From Ramazzottius varieornatus (taxonomy: Eukaryota; Tardigrada; Eutardigrada; Parachela; Ramazzottiidae), in the NCBI GenBank assembly GCA_001949185.1, contig BDGG01000002.1, positions 7,096,772 to 7,160,771 of the forward strand: 64,000 nt of DNA, in the 5' to 3' direction. Below are positions 47,554 to 63,850 of this stretch, one piece after another. Under the pieces are notes generated by a model. That model was given only the letters and a program-made list of their open reading frames with translations. It made no database searches and was not told the origin of the DNA. Both the position numbers and the translations under genes were made by a program. The number at the start of each line of letters is the position of its first letter. Position 1 is the first letter of the stretch.

Positions 47554-48466
47554 TCAGTTAATCCCTGTCGAACCAAATCCGCCTTCCCCGCGCTGGGTTT
47601 CATCCAAATTCTCCTTGGACTCTTGTAGATCAGGCATGACGATCTTCTCACAGATCAGCTGAGCAACTCGGTCGCCGGGATTCACTATCAAAGAGATATT
47701 AATTTTGAAGCCAGCAGCATTTACGCACTGTGCGTACATGGCTGGAAGAGAAATTCAAGCAGTAACGAGGAAAACCAGAAACTTCCTACCGATGAACACG
47801 TCTTTGCCGAAGTTGAAAAGAACAATACCGACATTTCCTCGGTAGTCAGCGTCAATAACTCCAGCTCCGACATCAATAAAGTTCTTTGCAGCCAGTCCGG
47901 AACGCGGGGCTGCAAAAAGAAATTACAGTAATTGAAGTTCTACCTCAAACAGATGATCCACATTCCGGTATGCCATCCACCGACGCAAACAGCGCTGTAG
48001 CTGCACCCTCGCAATTTTTCGGGTGACTTACCGACACGACCATAGGTTCCTTCAGGCACGGCGACTTGAATGTCCGTCTGAACAACGCATTTATCATGAG
48101 GAGGAATTTCGTATGAGTAGGCGCTGAAAACACATTAAAATCCTCGTGGCAATAGTTCACAATCACCATTCAGAATGTACTGCACTTTACGATTTTCGTC
48201 CCAAAACCTCTCTTATCCATCAGCAGATTCAGTACCAACCTTCGCAAATCATGTCCGGCAGCCAGAGGAGATCCTTTAGACGGAGCATGGGCTTTGTCTG
48301 TCAGTTTCTTGAAGCGCAGAACAGCTGACGCTGGTCCCGTGCACGCCATCCTGAGCAATATGTCTGGTCCGAAGTGTGTCCAGACGACACCAGCAAGGGA
48401 CAGGAGCTGTGTCCGAGATGAGAATCTTGGAGCGAAGATGGCCAGTGTCCGAAGTCTGGATATCAT
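47554..48466 (-). CDS. dut: dUTP diphosphatase (dUTPase)
   Basis: It hydrolyses dUTP to dUMP and pyrophosphate, keeping uracil out of DNA. The minus-strand exons are 48240-48466 (or from ATG 48349), 48032-48123, 47790-47909 and 47554-47684, joining in phase. All five trimeric dUTPase motifs are present: motif 1 [13 protein letters not shown], motif 2 PRSGLA, motif 3 [18 protein letters not shown], motif 4 [12 protein letters not shown] and motif 5 [10 protein letters not shown]. The usual motif 1 Tyr (AAGYDL) is His here. The ATG at 48349 gives 150 aa. The upstream in-frame ATG at 48466 gives 189 aa with a basic, acid-free start ([20 protein letters not shown]), like a mitochondrial presequence, so nuclear and mitochondrial forms are plausible. 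The last acceptor (TTGATAG) was chosen because it gives the normal spacing between motifs 3 and 4. Confidence 0.95.
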
Positions 48467-49251
48467 CTAGAGAGACGAAAGCGTCGGAAAGGAATAAACG
48501 ACGCATTAAAAATATAAATCATTAAATTATTTAATCGAGCTTCCGTGCTGTACTGGAAGTCAGGAACCACAACACAGCTCGGCACGTCGGGTTGAGATAC
48601 GTTCAACCCGAGTTGCGAGCCGATCGACCGTTTCTTGTTATGTGATGGGCTACTTTTGATTGACGAATTGTTGCTCCCAGTAAACCAATCGACCAAATTT
48701 CCGCGACCGAAACGGTTCACCGTTCGACAGGATCGAGCGGCTAAAACTGACAAAGGTGCGCAACTGACAAAATTAACAATTTATTTTTCGGATTTTCCAC
48801 TCGCTTCTTCGTGGAGGACATTCGGAACACTCCAGTCTCATTCCAGTTGCGTATCCTCTGCTACTCCCTGCTGCTGGAACAGGCTAACCCTGGGGCGTTT
48901 ACGAATCTTACAGCGTTTCCTTGCAGGACTGCTCACCTGGCCCGAACTGCCGTGTGGTCGGTGTGGATACTGGCTTTGGTATTATTTGGACGCTCTGGAC
49001 GCCGAAACTCCGAGGGTCCCGATTCGTGACGGTCCTCTGTGTTTTACCATCAAACTGAACTGTTACACCTAGGACGGAAGGCCTCTGTGGGCGGTTTAGA
49101 GCCTTTGATGTGTTAGACTTCATGGGCGTAAGGTAAGGTACAACGTTTTGCTAGCGATTTCGAATCGTATTCTAAACGATGTCCTCCTGTGCTGTTTCGG
49201 TCCAGCTATCAAGGCTTCTGGAGTAGCCGTTGGTCATTACCCCTATCCCTC
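48467..49251. promoter_or_regulatory. Divergent intergenic region between dUTPase and the FHA gene
   Basis: About 0.8 kb separates the two head-to-head start codons and probably carries both promoters. No clear TATA box or named site was identified. Confidence 0.35.
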
Positions 49252-50040
49252 ATGGCGGTCGCCGAGCCTCAAAAGATTGTATCCGAAGGAATATTCAAGC
49301 TGAAGCCCGTCAAAGATTGTTCCAAGCTTGAAGATGCAAGACCTATCATCTATCTTTACGATGCACAGGTATAAGCGCCAGCGAAGTGTCTGGTCGGAAG
49401 TGTCGTACATGACTTCGTTCTCGAATCTTGCAGTTTCTTAACTGTAAAATGCTTTTTTGGCAGCAAGTCACTCTAGGACGGAACCGTCTGACCAACATAA
49501 GGGACCTATCTCTCTCTAGAAAGCAGTGTACGTATGATCATGGAAAGGAGGCTTTTCGACAGTTCCGTCGAACGAACTCTTCAACAAAGTAATTGTCTGA
49601 GTTGCGTCCCTTGCCTTTCAGTGAGGATAGAAGCCAACGCTACCGGCGACTGCGTCGAGGTTACTCAGTTAAGTTCTACCCAGCCTTCCTTCGTCAATGG
49701 CCAGCCGCTGCTGTTTCCCTGGTCGAAGATGCTCGTGCCCGGAGACTCCATCTCGCTCTGCAAGAACTCTCACGAGTACGTCTTGGAACGGTCGGAAAGA
49801 AGTCAGAAGACTACTTCTCCCGACGACCTAAATTCGCCCAGTACCAAGAAGAGAAAGCATACGGAGGAGCAAGAGGCTGTCCCTCCAAAAACTCCGCTGC
49901 AAAACGAGGACTTCAGGCAAAAGGCGAGCAACAAGGAGAAGCGACGGTCAGCGTGGTCTCCCATGGACTTGGTCCAACAGCTCTGCGTCTTCAGCTCTGG
50001 CGGAAAACCGGTCCTACCTCGAAAATCTCTCGGAGACTGA
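49252..50040 (+). CDS. Small FHA-domain protein (PNKP/aprataxin-type FHA)
   Basis: Exons 49252-49368, 49464-49527 and 49622-50040 join in phase to 199 aa. Residues ~10-105 form a forkhead-associated domain: VTLGRNRLTNIRDLSLSRKQ contains the conserved G-R and S-R-x-Q residues, followed by SFVNGQPLLFPWSKMLVPGD and a closing SLCKNSHEYVLE strand. FHA domains bind phosphothreonine. The closest pattern is the FHA of the DNA-repair proteins PNKP, aprataxin and APLF, which dock on phosphorylated XRCC1/XRCC4. No kinase, phosphatase or HIT domain follows. Instead there is a Lys/Ser-rich tail with a nuclear signal-like KKRKH. The start could lie further upstream. Confidence 0.75.
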
Positions 50041-50828
50041 GCTGTGTGGACGGAATGCACGGGAAGGTGTATGGAAAAGCTTCTACGGTAAAGGACTTAC
50101 ATCTGTGCTCAGGTTTCTTGGTGCTCTTCTTCCGAAGCGAACTGATGTAGCTAGTTATTCACTTTTCGTGTTTTTATCTGTGCATGCTTTGGCTTTATAG
50201 CTTAAGATACCGTATTATTATTCGTATATCGCCCTGGACATTTTCTGGTTTAATTTCGCGGCATTCTGGTGACCAAGAATCTTGAATCTTGATGGTCACG
50301 TATCTTTCTCATCGTCGTACATATTTTGTGCTTTTTCGGTTGACGTGGTACAACGTAAGTACGCCATGTGTGAGTGAGAAATGCGTTCACTGTTTGATTC
50401 AGATCGGTTTCGAAGAAAACATTTCAGTTACTTTTGTCTAAGCGCATCCAGAGAGAAGATCGGGTAAAGAACCGGAAAATCGCAGTATCACAGCGTAAAG
50501 CAAAAACCCCCAGACCGAAGAAATACAACATCAAGAAAACGCACATGCAAAAGTTCAAATCCTGAAAAGAAAAACGAAACCACCAATAAGGAGTCTGCCT
50601 CTGAAGTTAGTGAAGTGTAGCAACCGGATTCAACAATCAGACCAAATTCCGCTCATTCACCTTTCCACGTAGAAGCAGAAGTCTACTCTAATACCCGTAA
50701 CAATGGCGTCACCTAATTCACCGGGGAGAGATTCATTTCACGTATCAACCATCACACTTCCTTATCTTCATACCGGGGCATTTCAACCGTCACGAAATGC
50801 TCGACAGCCTGCAAGTGATCACATAAGT
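50041..50828. other. Gap between convergent FHA and FUT8 genes
   Basis: Presumably the two 3' UTRs. No further gene is seen. Confidence 0.4.
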
Positions 50829-53721
50829 TTACAATGTTTCTGATGGGAGGGTACTCGGTGGGAGACTCACCTTATAGGAGGGGAATATGCCTCGTTTGTT
50901 CGTTTCTAAGTTCTCGCCTTTGGAGTATCCATCCCAATGGTTCCCGGCGATACCCAAGAGATCGCCTTTTTTAAATGAGATTTCTTCCGGAGTACGTGCT
51001 TCGTGCGGCAGAATGGCTTCTAGATTATGGGAATTCTGACCACCGTAGTAATACACGTCGTCGAGAGAGTCGTAGTTGTCAGTGGCATCAGCCACACGAG
51101 CTTGCATTAACTCGTAAGCGAGTCGACAAACCTACAAGGAGTCAAGAACACCGAAATATTCCTATAGAAAAATCTTCAGAAGAAAAAACCGCCATCGTAC
51201 CTGAGAGGAAAATGTGCAAACGAGATGATCAGAGTGAGACAGAAAATTTATGTCCGTTATAATGCCCCGAAGAGATTCATCCGAATACCGCTTATTCAGC
51301 CCAGCAGACTCCATGGATTTGAAGTTACCGATAACCTCATAATCTGGAAACCTGGAAAACCATGCGTGCATCAAGCAATAGGAAGCACAAGGAGTACACG
51401 GCGCCTGTGTACTTTTCTCTGGCTTCGCGGAACACTGTAGGGTCGTCCGTGGCGAGGTAGACCCGACGAACTTGCGTCTTGTTCATCTTGACGTCCAGCT
51501 GATCGAAGTACTCCGCGACTTTCCTCATGTACTCTTCGACCTCATGCTTGGAAGCTTCCGTCCCGATCTTGTCCGTTCTTCTTACATGTACACTGCGTAA
51601 GAAAACACAATCAGACACAACAGATAACAAGTTTTAAGACCTAGGCAAACAAGCTCGACAGGATCGTTTATTCAAGTGGCGCATATTTTGGATGTAACTG
51701 GCTGAGTGAGTGCGCCACTTCGGAAAATAATAAAATTCGACTAGATTCTCCTTTAAAAGTGGCGCACTGTCTCGGACAATATCGCTCATAACGTGCGCCA
51801 GTTGGGGAAGGAATCTTGGCGAACTTGTTTGCCATGCATGAGCTCCCATTTTTGATAAAGTTTTACCCGACGATAGGAGATTTGTAATGGAGTTCGTTCG
51901 TCAGTTCTTCCATCATAGTTACTGTTGACTTCTGGTACCTCCACAAGTACGCTAGGAGCTGCCCTAACCACCAGATAGGTGGGTTCTTGTGGAAGGCGTG
52001 AATCCGTGAGAAGAGGTCCGCTGGAACAGCTTGGGGAAGCCATTCCGGTCGTTTGTTGTTGCCAGAAGCGGTCTGGATATTGTCGATTATGGGCAGCTCC
52101 ACGACCGGTGCCTCGTAGTTCTCTGGTGTGTCCTTCCATGGAATGTATCCAGCTGCGTCTTTAAGGGTGCAGGTTTCGCTGAGCGGAAGAAACATGGATT
52201 CCCAGCCCTTCCTTGAGTACCTCCAGTTTTTGGAGTCCAGTATCACAGTTCGGTTGAGCGCGTAGCCGGCCATAAGGCAGTAGGTAACGTGGTGGAGCTG
52301 ACAACCGAACCCACAAGCTTTATTGATGCCACACCGTAGCCGACGAGCTTTGCTACAGTTCGCAGGATTCTAGAACCACACTCGAATAGTTATATCACTC
52401 GATTATTGGTGTAAGTAGTGTTTCTTTACTTGAGATCAAGACAAACAAACTCAGCAAAACTGTTTTTCCACAAGTGGCGCACGCCTTCAGCAAACCACAC
52501 TGAAGAGATGCGCCACTTGGGAAAACGGTTTTGTCGAGTTTTGTTTGCCGAGCTTCTAGTTAGTGGTTGTAAGTCGCAAAGCATTTTACACTATTTCTCC
52601 TTGGAATCTAGCAAAGCTGCGGGTTGGTTACAGTACCTGGAGGTGTTTCAGTCGATTTTGGACGACAGCTGACAGCTGCTGGGCTTTGTCGTTTTTCCAC
52701 TCAAGTACACCGGAAGTCCTCTCCACATTATCGATATCGGCTAGAATCACTCTACGAGGAACACGGAAAAATTGATCGCTATAAACAAAGATCTTAACCG
52801 ATAGTAAACAAAGACTAACTTACTACTCTACCTTTTCTGTTCCGTCATGAAATCGACCATTTCTTTTACCAGGTTCTCCACTTTGTCCGGGTCGCGGACT
52901 TCATTCAGAGTTTTCAGGTGTGCCGACGCGTACCTCCAAAATTCGATAATTCCACTATCCAACTTCCGGCGCGCAAACTCGAACTGTTTACTCGGCGCCA
53001 GATCTATACCGAGAAAAGTTCATCACTCCCGAAACGCAGGTGATTTTCCACAGCGCCAAAAACTGACGCATCAAAGAACTCCAAGACTGAATTCTGGGGA
53101 AAATTGACAGTACAAGTACGACATACATTCTTCTGAAGTTGCATCTGAGTTGTCGCTGGAACCATCCGCATTTCCATTATTTCCATCTTTTTCTTTCGAC
53201 GATCTGGAAAAAAAAGAGAAAAGAGATTCCACACTGGAATCTCGAAAATTTTCACACTCACCTTTAGAAGTCTCGCCGAAGAATGTCAACATTACGTTTA
53301 TCTCAAACAGGCAAAACTCTCAACCACTGTCTACGCTATCATTTCCCCATTATCACAGCAATGTTTGCAATGACTCCCCATATAGTGATCAGTGCACATT
53401 GTAATCTTGAACATGTCAATCGTTATCGTTTGGCCAAATTTCTACAACAGCTACTGAACCTCACCTCAAGTTTCGTAATCGCATATTCAGGACATCGTTT
53501 TGCTTCTGCAACTTCTCAATCTTCTCCAATACCGTATCGATTCGGGCTGCTTCGTCGGCCGATGACTTGCGGCCATCCGTCTGTCGTGCCAGCCGAGGGA
53601 TGAGTTCATCGCTGACATCGGACAGCAGGAACATGCGCGAGACGCCAAAGAGGATCAACAGCCAAACCCCCACTCCGGCAATGAAATATCTTTTGAGACG
53701 CGAGAAGTGGGCCGACATCAT
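50829..53721 (-). CDS. FUT8: Alpha-1,6-fucosyltransferase (FUT8 family)
   Basis: A Golgi type II enzyme that adds alpha-1,6 (core) fucose to the innermost GlcNAc of N-glycans. Eight minus-strand exons join in phase: 53465-53721, 53127-53203, 52832-53003, 52637-52751, 51867-52369, 51413-51592, 51201-51351 and 50829-51131, giving 585 aa (human 575). A short cytoplasmic start and one transmembrane helix (FIAGVGVWLLILFGVSRMFL) precede a coiled-coil stem (EKLQKQNDVLNMRLRNLR). The catalytic part has KACGFGCQLHHVTYC, ILDSKNWRYSRKGWESMF, the GDP-fucose-binding VHVRRTDKIGTEA and VRRVYLATDDPTVF. The C-terminal SH3 domain contains GIAGNHWDGYSKGENL. The last residues after PSYK read through what could be a donor; I ended the CDS at the first stop. 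Two foldback repeat loci sit in its introns. Confidence 0.95.
51643..51838. repeat. GTGGCGCAC foldback repeat, copy 8 (double)
   Basis: Two units lie in tandem: ends TAGGCAAACAAGCTCGACA and GGCGAACTTGTTTGCCATG, with AAGTGGCGCA, GTGCGCCACTT, AAGTGGCGCAC and GTGCGCCAGTT between. It lies in a FUT8 intron. Confidence 0.9.
52438..52555. repeat. GTGGCGCAC foldback repeat, copy 9 (well preserved)
   Basis: The left arm ACAAACAAACTCAGCAAAAC then CACAAGTGGCGCACG is mirrored by GATGCGCCACTTGGGAAAAC then TTGTCGAGTTTTGTTTGCCG. It lies in a FUT8 intron and is one of the best models for the family. Confidence 0.95.
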
Positions 53722-55284
53722 CCGTCTTCCACGGGATCATAATGAAGTTACAATCATGGCCACGTTGCATGGGTGTCGCGTAGTTTCTAGCAGATTGCGC
53801 CGACGGAAGAAATATCCACTGTGCATGTTAGCGCATCTTCAAAGATGCGTCCGACGGAGCAGTCGATCCGCTCAGCGTGCGTGGCGTCACCGGGAGCCTT
53901 GCTAGGGTTATGTTATGACCTGAAAAATGAAAAGGTGGATGTTTGATGAGATAAGATATGCAGAAAGGGAACAGCGGAAGAAAAACAATGGCAGATGATT
54001 TTTACAGTGAATTCGAAATCTGCGGATCTCATCAGCTTCTGTTGTCAATGGGGCCAGCCATACGCAAACATTGTAGTTAGCTGTACGTCCGCTTGTACTC
54101 CAACTCAAAATCCATCTCATTCAATCAATGGTTGAAGCTGATGATCATTCGTATATTGATTTTCTGTCGGCAGCCGTTACCGTGTGAAGGAGTTCGAGTG
54201 ATGGGCCCCGGGGAAGGCAACGGAAGCGAGAATCGAGTTTGTCGCATCGATTTTTGTGTCACGGGCCTCATGGCGCAGTGGCGGTACACTTGCCACTGCT
54301 GAGAAGATTGAGACATGGAAAAAAACAACACGTTCAAATTTAAGGCTTGACGCGGTCTTGCTGTTTGCCTGAGCAAAGGCCGAGAAAGCACTGCCACGCT
54401 CGCTACCTGCACGCATATGCGAGACCAGCGGCACGCGGAGTACCCGGAAGCCATGCAAGATACTGTTGCAATGGCTTAGTTATCTAATACTTCAACGATC
54501 ATCTCATATGGGAAGACTGCAGTTCGTAAACCCACATCTTGTAAACCTCTTGTTTTGATAAAATGATAAAAACTAGCTAGTGGTTCTGACCACTGGGAAG
54601 GCCGAGCAGAAGCAAAGAAGCATAAGTTTTGCGATTAAAAACTTTTGCTACTCGGATCAAGTTGCGCACTTGTTTTCAGTACAGAGGTTGTGATACCTGA
54701 AAGCTCGAACAATCTGATCGTCCATTGAAATCTCGGCGGACTTAAAAGGGCCTTGCTTCGCTCGGCCTGATAATCCTGGAATTATTTTTTGTCAAGTCAT
54801 GTTCGATCTAGTTATCTCAGCAGGGTCCGCAGTTTCACCTACGCAATTGTCACACACGCAGCGTATACTGTGAAATAAATGAGCATGGTATAACGGGCTG
54901 TTATGTTTCCGGTGTTGACGACCCATTGTTAATTGGTATATAGTACACCGAGAAAGGTTTAATTTGATTGTCGACGTTTTATTCGCATGTTTGCCAGATA
55001 CACAGCAATCTGTAAGGACGCAAGCAACTTCGTCACAGTTGGACAAAAGATGAGGACTCTGCGTAAAAAAAACGTTACAGCAGGAGCGCATCACAGTGAT
55101 CGGACGCTATTCAATCTAATCATCAACGAGGCCAGCAAACCGGTGCAGTACTATTACCGGTGAAGCCAGGAGCTCGAGGTACCATACTTTCGTTTATTGG
55201 GTAGACAAATGCTGCGATCACTTCAGCTATCAGGAATGCTAGGAGTCACTTCAATCATTACTGAAATTCCATCAAAATTCACTC
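53722..55284. other. Gap between divergent FUT8 and GT31 genes
   Basis: It should contain both promoters. A minus-strand open frame at 54177-54458 has no recognisable domain and no clear splice partner. Confidence 0.4.
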
Positions 55285-56530
55285 ATGGTTTCTCAACTGT
55301 TGACTAAATTCCTCATTCCTATCCTCCTCATTGTTGCATCCCTAATCACCATTGTAGCTTTATTTCTTTCGTGGCATAGCATTAGAAGCGCGCTTATTCA
55401 TTCACCAGAATATTCCTTTCAAGTAGCGCGAGAAATCGAAGAGGCGGAAGTCGTCCCGGAATACAACTATGAAGGAGATGCCCTCTCCGACCCGGAAGTA
55501 GTGGGCGAATATGGTGGTACCAACGAGCCTTTGGTACCGGTAGAACCCAAGTCATGCTACCTTCCAACCTCAAGAACCAGGATGATTCTCTTTGTGTCTT
55601 CGCGACCTAAAGACGCGGAAATGCGGCTGTCCATCCGGAGTACCTGGGGAGCCACTGCAAAGACCTGCAGGATCGTCGTCGTCTTCGGCTTCGGCGCAGT
55701 CGACAGCGATACACTGCAGGACGAAATAGCAAAAGAAGGTCGTGTCTTTGGAGATATTCTTCAGTTTCAGGACATTCGAGATTCGTACCGGAATCAGACA
55801 AGGATTGTTCTGACGTTTTACGAATGGGCCAGATTGAACTGCAATCAGACAGAGTACGTCGCCAAAGCCGACGACGATACTTGGATTAATCTGCCCCTCG
55901 TTCTATCGAGCTTAGAGTCCATCAAGGCAAGATCCTTCATCGCGGGTTATTGGTTTCCCCCAGGCACTTCGGTTATGCGAACTCCCGAGCACGCGCAGTG
56001 GCTAAGCAGGGAAGAAAGACTGGACGATTATTATCCGGCTTATTGCTCGGGAATTCTCTACGTGATTCCCACGAGGATGGTTTCCGCGGTCCTCAACACA
56101 GCCGCAACGATGCAAATCCACTGGATCGACGATGCCTTCATCACAGGTGATCCCCCTGAGGTTCCTGACGCAGGTTTTGTTTTCAAGGTTTCTTGTTGAA
56201 CAGTCCAAACCTCCATAAAATCTTTTGTTTTTCGATCGCGTGCGGATCCAATAATCATCCGAACTTGACTTTAGCCTGAAAGTTGTCTTTACAGGAGACG
56301 TGATAACGAAGATCAACAAAGACTCGGCAAGAGCCAAGAAAGAAAAAAAAAGGGAAGCAATAGTTCGATATGGCTTGACCGGCTGGCTAACATTACCATA
56401 CAATCAGAGCGCCACGAGTTTATGCCGGCTCCTTCTGAAGTCCACCATCATGCACAGAATCAATTCGTATACCAAACAAGCTCTCTATAATCTGTCTTGT
56501 TTGCAAGAGCAACATAGCTGCCGAAACTAA
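55285..56530 (+). CDS. GT31-family beta-1,3-glycosyltransferase (galactosyltransferase-like)
   Basis: Two exons (55285-56146, 56295-56530) join in phase to 365 aa. The N-terminus is a signal anchor (LIPILLIVASLITIVALFLS). Family motifs follow: EMRLSIRSTWGA, the metal-binding DDD in YVAKADDDTWINLP, YPAYCSGILYVIP and a late IDDAFITGD where relatives have E-D-V-x-x-G. Such enzymes transfer galactose or GlcNAc from UDP-sugars in the Golgi. The acceptor cannot be told from sequence. The first acidic residue of the late motif is shifted (IDDAF). NQT sequons are present. The short C-terminus is Lys-rich and ends with several Cys. Confidence 0.85.
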
Positions 56531-57314
56531 CTATCCAAATCCAAAGTCTGGACTGCTTTGTTCCTAAATCTGCACTTCATAATTCATCGAGAAACACTCG
56601 TTAGTAACAGAGTTTCTAAAACCTTCTTCTCTTAACAAACTCAAAACGTTGATCGTCAAAACAAAACATCGTGATTCCACATAGATCTAGGCACCCAAAA
56701 ACAACGTCCAAAGAAAAAAGCTTTGCTACAAAATCCGGGGCTGCGGACCCGGAATCAGGAAATGTGTTGGTGGAAAGTAGACACGTTGGTAGCGCGTTAT
56801 GCACCGAGCAATTGCAACCAAGGTGCTAACACTACGTCGCTTGCCGAGGAAGGGAAGGAACACGATTTTCGTTTCCGCCACTGTATCTTTATCGCCAGTC
56901 ACGCCATCTCTTCCATACTGCGTGTCCCTACAGCAAAAACATAATATCATCCAGCGACGTAGTGGTTCTTCAATCCATAATGTACGCGACATGGTAGAGG
57001 CGCAATCATTCCCCATTCTCATTGCTGTTTGCTCCTCTTGGAGTCCGCGAATAAATTTGTTCACCTCGTCCTCTTTTTCGGTAGTTGGCTCATGTATTTT
57101 TCCAACCATTCAAACTGATCCGGTGGAAATGGCCACAGTTCGTCGGCCAACTTGTTGAGCTGATTCGAGGAGTGCCAACCGTCCCGTCGAGTCGTAAGGT
57201 TAGCTTCCGCAGCGTTCTCCACCGTCTGGTATCTTCAGATACATCCTTAGCCACTGGCCCTGTTAACGCCGCAGCTTCGTAGAGTATCAAGGAGTCTTTC
57301 GTGGGTAGAATATA

Positions 57315-57461
57315 CTGTAGTGCTACCAAATTATCGCGCACTGATCTACGTCATCGCAGCCCAGTGCGATCAGATGTTATCGGTTTAGCCTCGCTGGCTC
57401 ACACCCGGCCATCATTTACTGTTCACGTGGTTGAGTGCGAGGTAATTTGGTAGCACTACAG
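57315..57461. mobile_element. 147-bp TA-flanked foldback MITE
   Basis: The ends are inverted repeats starting CTGTAGTGCTACCAAATTA, with TA on each side (57313-57314, 57462-57463). The TA flanks and small size suggest a Tc1/mariner-mobilised MITE. It is unrelated in sequence to the CGAGGGAAAGG family. Confidence 0.85.
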
Positions 57462-57476
57462 TAACTGCCCAGTGCC

Positions 57477-57805
57477 TCAAGCCAGGCTGACTACGGTAGA
57501 TGTGGAAAGCTGGTTCAAGAGAGTCTGGTCCCAGTCTCCCAGACCGAAGAGATTCTGAAACGCATCTTCCAATAATTCGGTAGTCTATATACGTTTCGCG
57601 TACTGCACGTTCAAGGCACAAGCGAACTTACCTTCGGTAGACAGCCTTCCGGACCGAGGACAGATGTTGAAGATACCGCAGACGCGCGAGGTTGCCATTT
57701 CAACACAGGAGCGTCTGGCGCACACTCGAGTCTCTTTGGAGCGGTACGCTTTCGGTTTCCTCCTCTTGCAGCTGCCGTAGGATATCTCTGCCTCTGCTTG
57801 GGCAT
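57477..57805 (-). CDS. Possible two-exon gene end, unknown product
   Basis: A minus-strand frame with ATG at 57805 reads to a consensus donor (GTAAGT) at 57631. It can join in phase to 57477-57584 (acceptor TATATAG), which reads LLEDAFQNLFGLGDWDQTLL and then stops. The first block is Arg/Ala/Pro-rich and another frame of it also looks coding, so the structure is uncertain. No family is recognised. Confidence 0.3.
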
Positions 57806-58175
57806 CCTTCGAAGAGCGCTGAAGCGACGGTCGGAGCAGATGATATCGATAGCTAACGCTCCGTGGGAAGTCGGTATCAACTTTTCACGCGATTATACTC
57901 GAAAATACCATTTGGAAATTGCGACTACAGCGTAAACAAATAACTCACTTCCCGCAGCACCCAGCAGAAATGCACACTCGGATAGATCGGAAAATTTGAT
58001 TCGTTGTGTCGAAAATTTTCTGGATTAACCCAACCCTTTTGAACAAACCCGTGATTCGCAATGATCGGACAGAGTTTTTGATCGCTTGATAACTATCTTG
58101 ATAGGTTTTCTAAGCCATCTTCGGCCAACATCGTCGCCAACCTCGGAGTATCTCGCCAGATCTCGGCTGGAAAAA

Positions 58176-59492
<1,317 letters not shown>

Positions 59493-59679
59493 GTACTAAA
59501 GGCGTTCATGCTCATTGTATGTTTCGGTCTGGCTGGTAAACCACAGCGAACCCAGAACTGCATGTTATATCCTCCTGCAGAAATCGTACGTGGCACTTCC
59601 TGCTGCATTGACGTTTGTGATACCAGTCACTGATAAGTGAATTCCGGTGGAAGATATACGATCATACTTATGTACCAGT

Positions 59680-59685
59680 AATAAA
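59680..59685 (+). terminator. Poly(A) signal of ribokinase
   Basis: AATAAA lies about 190 nt after the ribokinase stop codon and before the MCM6 start. Confidence 0.5.
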
Positions 59686-59962
59686 TCTCGGAAATTTTGC
59701 GGAATTTCTTTCTGCTCAGTAACTGCATAGTACGTGGCGACATCTTCAGTCCTCCATCAGACTGACCGCCAAAACGCTTACTGTGTCGTCATCAGTCATT
59801 CGTCTGTTTTGATTGTTGATTTCATCACATGAACAGTATCGATGTCTTTGATTCCGCGGGATCGCTCGCGAAGTATTTCCATTTCCCAAGTTCCCAACCT
59901 CATTAGCCTCTTGAGTCCTTTTCACATTGTATTCGCGCAGAATTCACTAGCGGGGAAGGGCC

Positions 59963-63850
<3,888 letters not shown>

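Larger units (their letters stand above)
56531..58175. other. Gap with weak minus-strand coding signals and one MITE
   Basis: A minus-strand stretch near 57060-57220 reads NKLADELWPFPPDQFEWLEK in one frame and could be an exon. Another candidate lies at 57477-57805. A TA-flanked MITE sits at 57315-57461 between them. Nothing else was assigned. Confidence 0.35.

Noticed and set aside
47685-47736. A longer last dUTPase exon beginning [12 protein letters not shown]
   Set aside because: It would insert about 17 residues between motifs 3 and 4; the acceptor at TTGATAG gives the normal spacing, so the longer form is probably intronic read-through.
48170-50150. Additional long open frames overlapping dUTPase and the FHA gene (for example 49593-50150 and 48635-49072)
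   Set aside because: They are alternative-frame shadows; only the frames with FHA and dUTPase motifs join in phase and match known families.
53230-53292. Extra FUT8 exon reading MLTFFGETSKGECENF
   Set aside because: Exon 1 joins in phase directly to 53203, and including this segment breaks the phase.
53824-53850. Small hairpin GCATCTTC/AAGATGC near FUT8
   Set aside because: A 7-bp stem is expected by chance at this length scale.
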